A stretch of 38,093 bases of DNA from Dipetalonema caudispina. Taxonomy: Eukaryota; Nematoda; Chromadorea; Rhabditida; Onchocercidae. The stretch covers positions 1 through 38,093 of the forward strand of contig JABVXV010000465.1 in assembly GCA_013365325.1 (NCBI GenBank), written 5' to 3'. Of the stretch, positions 19,301 to 29,813 are shown one piece after another (the stretch's first letter is position 1; each line of letters starts with the position of its first letter). Under the pieces are notes generated by a model. It had not been told where the DNA came from. It worked only from the letters and a program-made list of their open reading frames with translations, and searched no databases. The position numbers were made by a program, and so were the translations under genes.

Positions 19301-20000
19301 CCTCAAATTTCGTCGAAATGAATGTAATGTACAAATGGGTTCAGCATAGACACCAGCAAGCTCGACACGCCGGATTCGGAAGCACAATTCATCACCAATC
19401 TAAAATTTAACAATATGTTTGAAAATGCAGCTGGTAAAATTCTTAGATGAAAAAACATTAATCAAATATATCAAATCAAGTATATCGTTCCCATTGGTTT
19501 CATCCTATGCTCAAAGAACTTTTTAGAATATAGTAATTGAGACGTAACGTATGAATAAACAAAGTCCTAAAGAGTATGATAATTATCGTTGCCAAACAAG
19601 AGTTGTAAAAAAGATTACTTAAGCCTTCCTAAGCATAAAATAAAACCAGTGGATTCTAACCTATTAGTAGACAATTCCGATAGTAAAATTGAACCATTTA
19701 TATAAAACTTACCCGTAAATCACTGTATAACTTTTTCTTCGCATCCAAACTACTAATCTCCGTCGCAAAACATTCAAAAACTGGGAAAGCATCATGTCTG
19801 ACGCTTAACATTTTTGAATCTTCATTCAAAAGCTTTTCCACACCATCTCCGGGTAAAAAATCTCCACACTTTACATCTAAATCATCCTCTCTGGAATGAC
19901 CACTGATTCCATTTGTGTGATCATTTGCTCGATTATAATAATTACGACTTGATAAGCGATGTCGATATCGTCTACTAGTTGTATTTGATGGTGGTGACAT
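16391..20000 (-). CDS. TTC14: TTC14-like protein (S1-like region plus tetratricopeptide repeats)
   Basis: Exons: 19713-20000, 19283-19399, 19047-19079, 18903-18963, 18785-18846, 18578-18615, 18102-18235, 17690-17882, 17402-17524, 16879-16999, 16391-16543, phase-consistent to 440 aa. The assignment rests on co-linear matches to TTC14: SSLDAKKKLYSDLRIGDEL before an S1-like region (about 94-185); LTEAELPAYFR at the S1-to-helical junction (family: SSEELPLYYRR); and TPRs at about 265-390 with VAKRGVDKIREGENAIAVQH then NRALSICEKNIEALVGRAAA, NMGQYNLAETDLDAALSI, and KKDEAKAKYEKSL. The tail is short and basic (KRQRKKRRRDAEK); the vertebrate protein is about 770 aa with a long Ser/Lys/Arg tail, which is absent here. 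TTC14 is thought to bind RNA through S1, but its role is poorly known. The 33-nt and 38-nt exons are the least certain; the 33-nt exon uses a weaker AAAA/GTAACT donor chosen because it alone keeps the frame. Confidence 0.85.
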
Positions 20001-20031
20001 CCAGTACCAATATATCAATAAAGGTACTGAA
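20001..20031 (-). promoter_or_regulatory. Probable trans-splice acceptor and 5' UTR of TTC14-like gene
   Basis: TTTTTCAG on the minus strand is followed by a 26-nt leader to the ATG at 20000. The frame of the first exon stays open back to the acceptor, so a cis-spliced upstream exon is also possible. I found none that fits in phase. Confidence 0.45.
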
Positions 20032-22120
20032 AAATGATCATTTTAAGCTTTAATTTTGTAAAACTAGACTAATTGTAGACGTCCAAAACAGAAAAAAAAC
20101 AACAAGAAATATGTCAGGTAGATCGTTAAATGATAATCGGATAAAAAAATAAAATCCATTTCAGCATATTTCTGTGACGTTATTGACCCAATTGTAAATT
20201 TCGTTCTCGGCAAAATCAATAATATACATTTACTTAAAATTTTGGTAAAACTTTTGATCTACTTTCAATTTATGACTATAGCTCGACCACATATATTAAT
20301 GATGTCAAATTTGATATTGCTGGGTAAATAATGAAAGGAACAGAGATTCGACGATGTGATAACCTGGCAATGTTTAGCTATCCATTCGTACAAACAACAA
20401 TGAACATCGTTTCGGATTACAAAAAAAAAAAAAAAAATTAATGTTGAGAAAATATTTTTTAGTTATCCCTATCATTTTGCTGAGGAAATTAGAGCTACTA
20501 TAATGTTTTAAGTTCCCGGCTATTATTCTAAAATTAGAAAGCTAGTATTTGCTTATAACCGTGCTAAATATACATTTCAGATATTCAGAAAAAAAAAATA
20601 TTTGTAGTATTAATATTTTGCAATCGGATAATTTATCATACGAGTTGCTTGCACAGTGCTTGTTCTTATCTCTTTCATTTATAATTGCATAAAAGAGAAC
20701 AAATGAAAACAAAAAACTTTTCCATAGCTCTTTTCCCATTGTATAACCTAGAATTCTGAAATTTGAATGCAAAAATGATCTAATTACACGTATGTAAACA
20801 ATATAAACAGTAGAAGTAAATAGTAAAGTAGGAGAAAGCAATAAAACTTCATATGTAACAGGATAATCATTTTCGTTTATACTGATCTTTTTATTGAAAT
20901 ATGTACTTATAAGCATAGTCAAAAAGAAGAAAATCAATATAAGTCAATAGTGCAATTGATCAATAAGGGAAATACGCAAACTTCTGAAGCGAATAATTGC
21001 TCAACATGAATTAGCAAATCAGTGAATTTACACAAGATTAACAATAATTGTATGGCAGAAAATAAATACTGAGATCATAAAACTGCAAGGCATCACAAAG
21101 AAAAGGATATGAAAAACAGAAAAGACAATTAGGATATCCGGATATAACATAATACAAAACTTGTCAAAGAAATAATCCATAAAGACGATCAAAAAGTAAT
21201 TGATAGACATGACTGTAAATTTGAACAAGAAAAACAAAAACAATGAAGAGAAGGATAAGTGATTTAAAAAAGTGATGGAAAAGTTATAATTTCAAAGAAA
21301 TTCACAAACACTCCGATTCATTTTTCATTTCACATAGTAGTTAACTGCATACAACTTTACTTAATTGCCATTAAATAATGAAAATGCATTCAAGTCGATA
21401 AATACAGAGCAAAAAATTTGACCCAATAAACAGAAACTTTATTAGTTTAACAATGAATATCTGTGTATCCAAAAGGCTACGACTACGGTAAAATAAATAA
21501 AAAATAAATACTGCTGTTGGAAATTTAAAGATTTCTCAAACCAGTTGAGCACAAAAAAGATGTTAAACTCCTGATATTTCGTATATGACACTGAGTTGCA
21601 GGGAAGACAAAAACAGAAAAAACGAAAACCGCAAACACCGACTGCAAGTAAAAGATATAGTATCACATTTTTAAATTTATGGAAGCATTACCGTGAACAA
21701 TTAAGTCATCAAAATACATCAAATTTTCGAGAATCTTGTTGAACTATAAGAAAAAAATGAAAATTATTAAACAAGAAAACCATTCATACAGCAAAAAGTA
21801 AAACGAAAGACAAGAAATATGAGGAAAGCACAACAATCACGTAGTAAACAGTACACAATGTTCACAATCACTAGTAAACTTCACCCTTTTCTCAAAGGAA
21901 GAGCGAATTAAACGGCATTGTATAACTTTCTTCAAACAAGGAGTGGAGCGCAAACTTTCTGTTCTTTTTTGCGTAAAAAGCCATGTCTGGCCCTACGCAA
22001 GGTATGCGATTATACTACCATGCTTGTAGTTCAAACAATTTATGAAAGAATTTTTGCAAAGATTAAATAAATACAACACTATTTAAAATAACATTAGGAT
22101 CACCGGAATTATTGTAGACT
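20032..22120. other. Intergenic region between LEM-3-like and TTC14-like genes
   Basis: About 2.1 kb of AT-rich sequence with poly-A at 20420-20435. Minus-strand frames at 20542-20937 and 21028-21243 are hydrophobic, low-complexity and without splice support; I read them as chance frames. A slightly less AT-rich patch at 21940-22010 was inspected and not assigned. Confidence 0.6.
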
Positions 22121-22124
22121 GAAG

Positions 22125-25100
22125 CTAACTTTCCTGCACATCGTCTTCATATATTTCACGACAACCTTCAACGTGAAATATTGATAGAGCATTGAACAGT
22201 AGGTAACTGCCATAGATTGTTTTTTCTTTTGTTGTCCAATTTTTTGCAGGACCATAGTAATCACCTCTTCTGACATTCGTCAAATTTCGGAGACCTAGTT
22301 AATTTAAATTTACGATGCAATAATTTGAAAAAGCTATTTAAACCTATGTTTCTTAAATCAAATAATACTTTCGTCTATATCAGAGTGACACCCATTTAGG
22401 AGATGCTAGCTATAATTTGCTGAAGATATAAAATAAAGAGCATTTTTCCTTCTTTTCATAGCAGTGCAAAGTTTTTTTACTTAAAGAGACTGTTATGACG
22501 TATCTATTAGAAGAAACAGCTGTAGCCCATCCATTAGATGAAGTATTCAATTAAATCTGCATAGTAATTCAAGCAACTATGTTACATACCGATAGCATCA
22601 ATCATCGCTGCCTCTCTTGTAAATGCTTCTGTGGGAACTGTATTCTGGAAAACATGCAACGACACAACACCGTGGCCAGCATCCCAAAGGTCGACAATTT
22701 TTTGCAGTTTTTTGCTTTTCTGAAATTAACAGTTCTCTTCAGTCTCCTATTTTGCAATTCAAATCAAACTGATTGGATGAAATGACAAAACTGCAACAAA
22801 ATTTTAGAGACCAGCTTCCGATCTGTAGATCATTTCGTATGTCCAATTCAATAATCCGGTAGAAATCATCCAAATACTTTGTAACAGCTTTCCAGTTCAT
22901 CTTGCTATATTAAGCTGTACATTGATTTCAGAATATGGAATATGCACTTGACAGTAGAGTCTAATACTTTCACTCCAATTTTTTGCTTAAAAAGCAAACA
23001 CTAAATGACATAGGCTAATAAAATTTTGAGAAAGACTTAAAATCCCAAATTACTTTTCTTACCGATAGAACACCATCGCCAAAACCTTTGGCTCGGACAG
23101 CATCCACGAAATGTTGGAAAGGACGGGAACGTTTTCCTTTACCAATATAAAATATAGAATCAACAAACTGTTGCATTGTACAGCTATTGCTAGGAAAGCT
23201 GATAAAGGAAGGATCTGAAGAGTATAATATGATTTTGCACGAAAGCAAAGCGGTAATATTTCTATGAAAAAACTGCCTTATGAAAACAGTAAATATGTAC
23301 TAGCTTTAATCAATTTTATATGTGAATTTCGAGAACAATACAATTAGCTAAACATAAGTCTCAACTGAGACAATTTCAAATTAACAAACTCCAATGACAT
23401 ATCTTTTTTAAAACTCACCAATTAAAATGTAACAAAATGAAGTAGGCTTATTGCCTCCTCTCCACTGCTCACCAGAAAGTTCAGCGAAACTGCTTATAAG
23501 AATTTGATCAAGCTTCGAACCTTCAGAAAATGAATGACCTGCTATCCAACGCTCAAGTGCCCAGCTATACTCTGCAAAAGAAGAGCGATTGTAGGTATTT
23601 TGGGAATTAAAGAATCTGAAAGAAAATTAAAAACTGCTTTTGAGAAATAAGCTTATAAATATCTGAGACAAGCATTTACTTAATTTTGGAACAACGGAAG
23701 GTAGATTTGCAATCAAACGTGCCAGTTTTAACTCATAGGCCAGACGGGTAGTTTCAAGCAGTGGTCCGATACACTCGCCCCTGAAATCGTTTAGTTCTTA
23801 TTACATTTCTTCTTGAGAAATAACCACAATGTAATTCATTATTAAAACTGACAAGGACAAATCTCAGGAAAGAACCGTAAATTCAAAGACTCTGGAAGTT
23901 GGTCTCTTATTAATCAGTCCATCAGTATTTTTTAATTTTCAACCTAAATACTCAATCTGATGAAGAGCCTTCTTCGCTCGTGTCCTGAACAAGATAGAGT
24001 CCGAAGCGATGATATATTCATACCAAATCTTTGAAAACACGAAGTAGAGGAGTGTCCGAATAAAAAGCATAGTGAATGCAAAATATTATTAACTCAGTGA
24101 AATGAAGTGTATAACAAATATTCCATTACTTGCCTTTTGGCTAATTCTTGTTTTAACCGTCCATCCGACAACTGATGCACTACTGCCAAAATTTCTGTCG
24201 GAATCTTTATACTTGATGCTGGAATAAAAATTGCAGCAATACATGTCGATAGAATATTATTCAAATTGTATCAAAAGTATCTAGAACATTGAATTCAAGA
24301 TTCATTTTGGAAATTTCCAGATATGATAATATGGACTAAAATCCAAAGGAAAAAACTTACTTTCAGTAGATTCTTCGGTCATCCAATTCTTGGTCTGAAG
24401 CGAAGTTCCACCAATTTCCAATGATGCAACTTCTTCGGATAAAATATGAGATGAAGCATTAGTTGAATTTTGGCTACAAGGCAAGCCATGATCGTCCCTA
24501 GTATTATATTCAGGAGCTGTAACATAAGTCGTATTGCCATCGCTTCCAGGTTTCGGTAGTTTCACAGTTGATGAAATGGATTGTTGCGATGAGCACATTA
24601 TGGGAGCAAATGCTCTTTCAGATGATTTTTTCCCTTCAAAACTAAAATTAGTATATCATTCCATAGTTTACCTATATCCAATCAATTATAATATTTTCGA
24701 AAAATTACTTGAAGTTTGGATATTTTGTATTATTGAATTGGTGAAGAACAAATACTTTTAATTAGGCAGATAATTCTAAATATAGCAAAGATGTTCCTTA
24801 ACAAAACTAAATTCAACAAAAAAGTAAGTTGAATGCAACATTTTAGATCGAATTGGAAAAAGATTTAATAATATAATGACTGTTCAAAGAAAATGATCTG
24901 TTCATCCTTTACAGGAGCCGATAATTACAAAAACATATAGAGTTATGTTATAATATTCTGGTTTTATATGAAATGCTTCCTTTATGATTTCCTCATTCTA
25001 TTTAAAGTGAGTTTATTTTTTCGAAACCTTATTTTTGAGAGCTCTAATGCAGCAACATTAGCCGAATGATAGATTCCATCTCATTACAAGCCGAAGAGGA

Positions 25101-26404
25101 AATTTAACTAGAGAAATCGACCTCAGTATCTAATGACAACATGGAACCATTATGGATCCTTCAAAACAAAACCGGCTATTTAGCAATTTCGCACTGCAGT
25201 TGAGAATTTCAAAACAGAAAAGCAATCAAATTTGTCAGAAACTTAAAAAACCTTATAACTCAATGCATTAGTATGTTCGACGTACGGAAAGATGTTTAAC
25301 ACGTCAAACATATTTCTTTCTGTCTCAATGCAATCAAGTATGTCTCACCGATTGGAGAAAAGAATTGCTTTTTTTTCCCAGCTTTGCCATCAGGAAAACC
25401 TGGTTGATTTTTCCGAAAAGCCCATCGTAATCGCTTTTCCTCCGCTGACAGGAAATTCTCCGTCCCATCATAAGAAGGTGACCAGGAATGCGATCTACTT
25501 AGTTGAAGAGGTGTTCTGATAGCTTTTTTCGCTGCACACGAAAATAATCGATTCAAAGCGTACAAAAATGACTGCTGTATAGATCGACTTTTTTCAGAAG
25601 TTTCGGTTTCGTATAGACGCTCAAAAAATTTTTTCACCGAACCTTTTGCCATATCTTTCGCTGTTCTATAATGCAAGAATAAAACCATATATTCATAATA
25701 ACTTGTAAAATTAGAAATTAAAGTAGAAAGTTTTTCGAGCAAAAAAAAAAAGCATTTCTGAATTGCTGCTTTTTCATGATAACGATGAAATCAAGTATCT
25801 CGTTTACAGTATTTTTTCATTCTTATCCAATCATTCTTTAATTTCAAGTATGCTAACCACCTACAATACATAGAAATTTTCAGAAATGAGATGTTTTGTA
25901 GTAAACGGCCGCAAATTGCAGTTAAAAAGTGAGCGAATGCACGATAGCGATAGAAAACTACTAGATATGTAGTTGAATTTTATAAAGTTTAAATTAGAAT
26001 GCACATTTTAATGCACATTTTATTTTTTAAAAAATTTAGGAATTTCACAAAAATTGCGAAACAAGGAAAATTATGTCCTAGATTTTCCTTACTCCCATCT
26101 TATTTTCATTATGAATTTCGAAATTTTACATGTAATTAAGTGTCATGAAAATCAAAATAAATTTTGATAGGAACATAAATCACCTTCCGTTATCATCTTC
26201 CTGAAAAGGATCGGCACCAAAATACATCAGTAACTGACACATTGCCAAATTATCCCACGCAGAAGCTACGTGTAATGCCGTTAGTCCTTCTTCTTCACGT
26301 TCGTTGACATGTTTCTGACGTGTTCTCAATAAATTTTGCACCGCATCCAAAGCTGTTGGGCTATTACTTGCTGCTAGCAAATGAAGTACATTTGTTTTCG
26401 GCAT
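22125..26404 (-). CDS. lem-3: LEM-3 / ANKLE1-type nuclease: ankyrin repeats, LEM domain, GIY-YIG endonuclease
   Basis: In C. elegans LEM-3 is a midbody-associated GIY-YIG nuclease that processes chromatin bridges late in division. Exons: 26184-26404, 25349-25665, 24361-24633, 24134-24218, 23680-23780, 23419-23571, 23063-23214, 22590-22719, 22125-22294; 533 aa in this model. Ankyrin repeats are at residues 1-85 (EGLTALHVASAWDNLAMCQL, YFGADPFQEDDNGRTAKDM). A disordered linker follows. The LEM domain is at about 282-322 (LSDGRLKQELAKR, IGPLLETTRLAYELKLARL). GIY-YIG runs from about 380 to 500: CYILID as the GIY-like strand, FYIGKGKRSRP as YIG plus the basic residues, DLWDAGHGVVSLHVF, and PTEAFTREAAMIDAIG with the presumed metal-binding Glu. 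The C-terminus LTNVRRGDYYG matches the family. Two oddities: the intron inside the LEM domain has a GC donor, and exon 3 needs the acceptor at 24634 instead of the stronger TTTTAG at 24642 to stay in frame. Confidence 0.92.
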
Positions 26405-26424
26405 TGACGTTTATTGTCTCTAAA
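26405..26424 (-). promoter_or_regulatory. Probable trans-splice acceptor of LEM-3-like gene
   Basis: ATATTTAG on the minus strand lies 15 nt before the ATG (exon from 26419). The short leader and lack of upstream in-frame coding fit spliced-leader addition. Confidence 0.4.
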
Positions 26425-26881
26425 TATTATCCTCAAAACTTGAAGGAATTTTTATCTCCAGACTTAATATTTACAAATTGTAAGAAGTTGCTACAGCGAC
26501 AGTAATTTATAAATGAAATCTCCCTATTTTTTTTATAAATTATACTAAAAGAAGTACATTAAAATCATTTCAATCCAACAATATTTAAAAGTTCCTGTTT
26601 GCTTAGCAACTCAATATTTAATAGATTTATTCCCAATACGTAATGTATTGATCGCAAATTTAACTAAATTCTTTATAATATTTGAAGCAATGAGATTAAT
26701 TCGAAATAAATTTAAATGGAAAACATTTTCAAGTGCGAAAAGTTAATCAACTGAGGCATGGAAATCTAAAAGCGCCACCAATTGGACCAAATTCTTCTAG
26801 AAATGAAGTCTTCAATGTTCAAACAAACTAAATGAAAAATTACCATTATATAACGTGACTGAAATGCCATACGTGAAATTC

Positions 26882-27379
26882 TTAAGTAAGCCTATCTGGC
26901 GTATCAAAACAATTAGATCGCGCCAAATGGTGACGTAAACCACGTGAGACCTTAGAATGTATTTGGAAGAGCTTTGGGAGCCTTTTCGTGTGTAGCAGCC
27001 TTAAAGGTTCATAGTTTAGCTCAAATTCTCTTCCTTTAATTTGGAAGAATTTGACGGATGTACCTCGCACCTATTCATCTCTATAGTTCATGTACCGCAG
27101 GATGTAACCTTTGAACCTATTCTCTTCTTCCCTGCTCTGTTTATCACCTTACTTACGACTATGCTTGTTCCTTAATTTCGTAAGCTGGCAATAACCTGAA
27201 ATTAAACCAATCTTATCCTTGCTTTCTTGAAATTCTAGTCACTACTACATAAGTAACAACAACCATTTCATACCACGTGATAACCGCTTAGCATCACTTA
27301 ATCTCCGTGAATCACCTTTATTTAATATATCAACAAATACATAGCATTCTGCCAATATAATATGACAATTGTTCAGCAT
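26882..27379 (-). CDS. Unrecognised small candidate gene, three exons, 108 aa
   Basis: This sequence is richer in GC and more protein-like than the intergenic background. A phase-consistent model is 27274-27379, 27157-27195, 26882-27063. The first exon starts at ATG 27379 and ends at a G/GTATGA donor; it contains the run LNKGDSRRLSDAKRLSRG. The second lies between TTTCAG and a perfect GTAAGT donor (YCQLTKLRNKHS). The third contains FFQIKGREFELNYEPLRLL and ends at TAA. The predicted protein is basic and has no motif I recognise. The last acceptor (GCGAG) is poor. A nearby minus segment at about 26750-26790 (EEFGPIGGAFRFPCLS then stop) could be a further or alternative 3' exon. An in-frame relic with stops is an equally simple reading. 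The candidate lies about 460 bp upstream of the LEM-3-like transcript on the same strand. Confidence 0.33.
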
Positions 27380-27399
27380 TATCACGTAATAACTACTTT

Positions 27400-29743
27400 A
27401 GCATCAACTATTCAGAGTTTTAAACATACCTAGGTAAATCTGTGTCAACTGGTTAAACATATGTAGCTTTATGTAACCAACTGCATTACACGTGAAGGAC
27501 AATTATTTCATGTCATATGATAATTGATATTGCATATTCGTTGATCATTCACTTGTACTCCACAAAAATTATCAAAATAATTTTGTTATATTTACAAATG
27601 AAAACTGAAAATGTGAAATAATAGTCCAGAATGTTTATGCAGGTATATTACTGATATTCAAAATAGGACATGATAACTAATGATAAAGGTAATTGTATCT
27701 ATTATTCATTTTTGATAATTTAGATCAGTGACAAGAGAACTCATTATATAATTTTCAGAAAAATGCTATACACATATAAAGTTGAAAATTCCGAAAAAAT
27801 TTTCCACATCTGAAACAAACTGAATGTAAATAATATATTATTAACTTCATTCAATTATCATTACTTTTCAACTTCATCTTCTTCATCATCATGAATTGAT
27901 GATACTCATATCTAAATAACTTAGAATCTTACAAAAGTTTCTAATAATCTTCTTTATTACATAATAACTTTTTCTCAAAACATTCATTAATTCTTCATGT
28001 ATTTACGGTTATTACCGATAATTTAATGAAATAGAGCATTCTGAAAATGACTGTATATTTTCTTCATTTGAAAAAGTACTAAACTATTTTGTTAAAATTT
28101 CTCCCATTGTATCTATTGCATAAATTTCTCAGACAAAAAAAAAAAAAAAAAAACTTGTTGCAATGAAATCAATTATTTCTTCATAATGTACTTCAATCTG
28201 AATTTTTTTCTTCTATTGTCAATGATACGACAAATATTGGCAGAAATCGATAGCACATTTATGATATTTCTACTACGAACCAAATGCTTTGATAGATTTG
28301 AATAGGTACTACTGAAAATTTTAAGCTTACATGAATGGATAAACGAATTTATTTATATGTATTTATTCATCGGGATTATCTTCGATAAATAATCATATCA
28401 TTTGCAGTTCAGCTAAATTTCATTTCATATTTCCAAGACTATCTGTACCAACAGTTACAACTTTTTTATTCGTTTATTTCTGCATAAATGATTATTTTAT
28501 TTTACAAGTTGTACATTTTTATAAAGATGACAATATATTATTGCAGAATCATTGGTGAAAATAAAAGAGATTATTTGTACTTGACTGATCCCCAAATTAT
28601 ACTTTATGAGATTCTGAGAAGTGCTAGGACAGAGAATAAATATTCAGATTTCTCCATTGCTTCTGATTTTCTTTCCTACATATGAATGGATTCATATGTC
28701 GATTGAAATACAATTTGTTTGATGTTGTGGGAAGGGTATATCGGACATTTGTAACGAATAACTAGAAGTACCGGTAAATTGATCAAGTCGGAAGAAAATA
28801 CAAAAACGAATATATGGTAAACTATCCCATACAGATTGGATTTCGTAAAAGATTACATCTTTAGTGGTAATAAAAGTATTCCTCAAATCTTCAGCGAATA
28901 ATCATTAATCATTAGGGAAATTACTGATTAATAAATAATGGGGTTTTTTTTAAACTAAATTTGAGTGACGTATTAATGACATCAACTAGAATTGACGTTT
29001 AAAGCGAAAACATTTAAAGATAGAAATTAAACTCTATATAAACAGATTTTACATGGACCGTACAACTATTAATCTAAAATATGCATATTATCTAGCTGGA
29101 AAAAAACAAATTTTTGAAATTAAAGAAAATTTATTTTGATAAACGTTTGTTGACTAGTACATTTTGTAGCTTTCTGCAGTAGGAAGTAATTTATTTCATC
29201 AAAACTTTCTTGAATGTACGTTTTAGAGCTTCCTGATAGTGATATTTAGAATAATCAATATCGAATACGATATTATCTTTTCATAATATACTTATTTCCA
29301 TTCTTATTGCTACAGGATATTTGTTACAAATATTCTTCGACAAATGAAATTTCCATCACATTTTCGAAAATTGGACCTTAATATGCTCAAGTAATTTGGT
29401 GATAAATAAAAAGTTAGAGAGAAAAGAAATAACGAAAACATTAGAAAGACTTTCCATTAGAAATGTAGGTAAATTAATGAAATGATGAAATGGCTATAAA
29501 AGTGTTATACATTCGATGCAATTTAAACTAATGATCGATGGAGCGGTAAATTTCTCACAGTTAATTATTTGGATAATTATAAGTGTATTACCAGAAAAAC
29601 CTTAATTCGAGTTAAAAAAAAAAAAAAAAAAAAAAAAACAGGAGAAAAAAAAACGATGGATCATTCGCCGGGGGTTTTGTCCTAACAACTCCTCATTAAA
29701 TGCTCAAAACAAGTCTTTAAAATTTTTCAATATAAGTTATTAA
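27400..29743. other. AT-rich intergenic sequence with homopolymer tracts
   Basis: No supported exon. Open frames at 28488-28685 (plus) and 28692-28886 (minus) have mixed composition but no splice sites or homologues I know. The tract holds poly-A of 19 bases (28135-28153) and 25 bases (29614-29638). Confidence 0.55.
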
Positions 29744-29813
29744 TATTCAATGCTATCATTTTTAAATTCTGGAATTTATCAATTCCAGAATTTAAAAATG
29801 ATAGCATTGAATA
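29744..29813. repeat. Perfect palindrome: 33-bp arms, 4-nt spacer
   Basis: The left arm 29744-29776 and right arm 29781-29813 are exact reverse complements, separated only by TATC. Neither DNA strand codes here. The sequence could extrude as a cruciform or fold as a long hairpin in RNA. A fold-back artefact of library preparation is also possible. Confidence 0.97.

Noticed and set aside
20170..20420. Minus-strand open stretches upstream of the TTC14-like gene as possible extra 5' exons
   Set aside because: None has a donor in the phase needed by the acceptor at 20027, and none resembles the TTC14 N-terminus.
20542..21666. Several minus-strand hydrophobic open frames
   Set aside because: They are Phe/Ile/Leu/Tyr-rich products of AT-rich DNA, without splice sites or recognisable transmembrane family motifs.
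21975..22012. GGCCCTACGCAAGG, reminiscent of the central part of U6 snRNA
   Set aside because: The match is short and imperfect. The U6 ACAGAGA box and 5' region are absent, so it is probably chance.
28488..28886. Plus and minus open frames of 64-65 codons
   Set aside because: They lack splice sites and a recognisable product; frames of this length are expected by chance across the window.
29614..29638. 25-base poly-A as the tail of a retrocopied gene
   Set aside because: The sequence upstream has no open frame or similarity to a gene I know, and similar homopolymers occur throughout the window.
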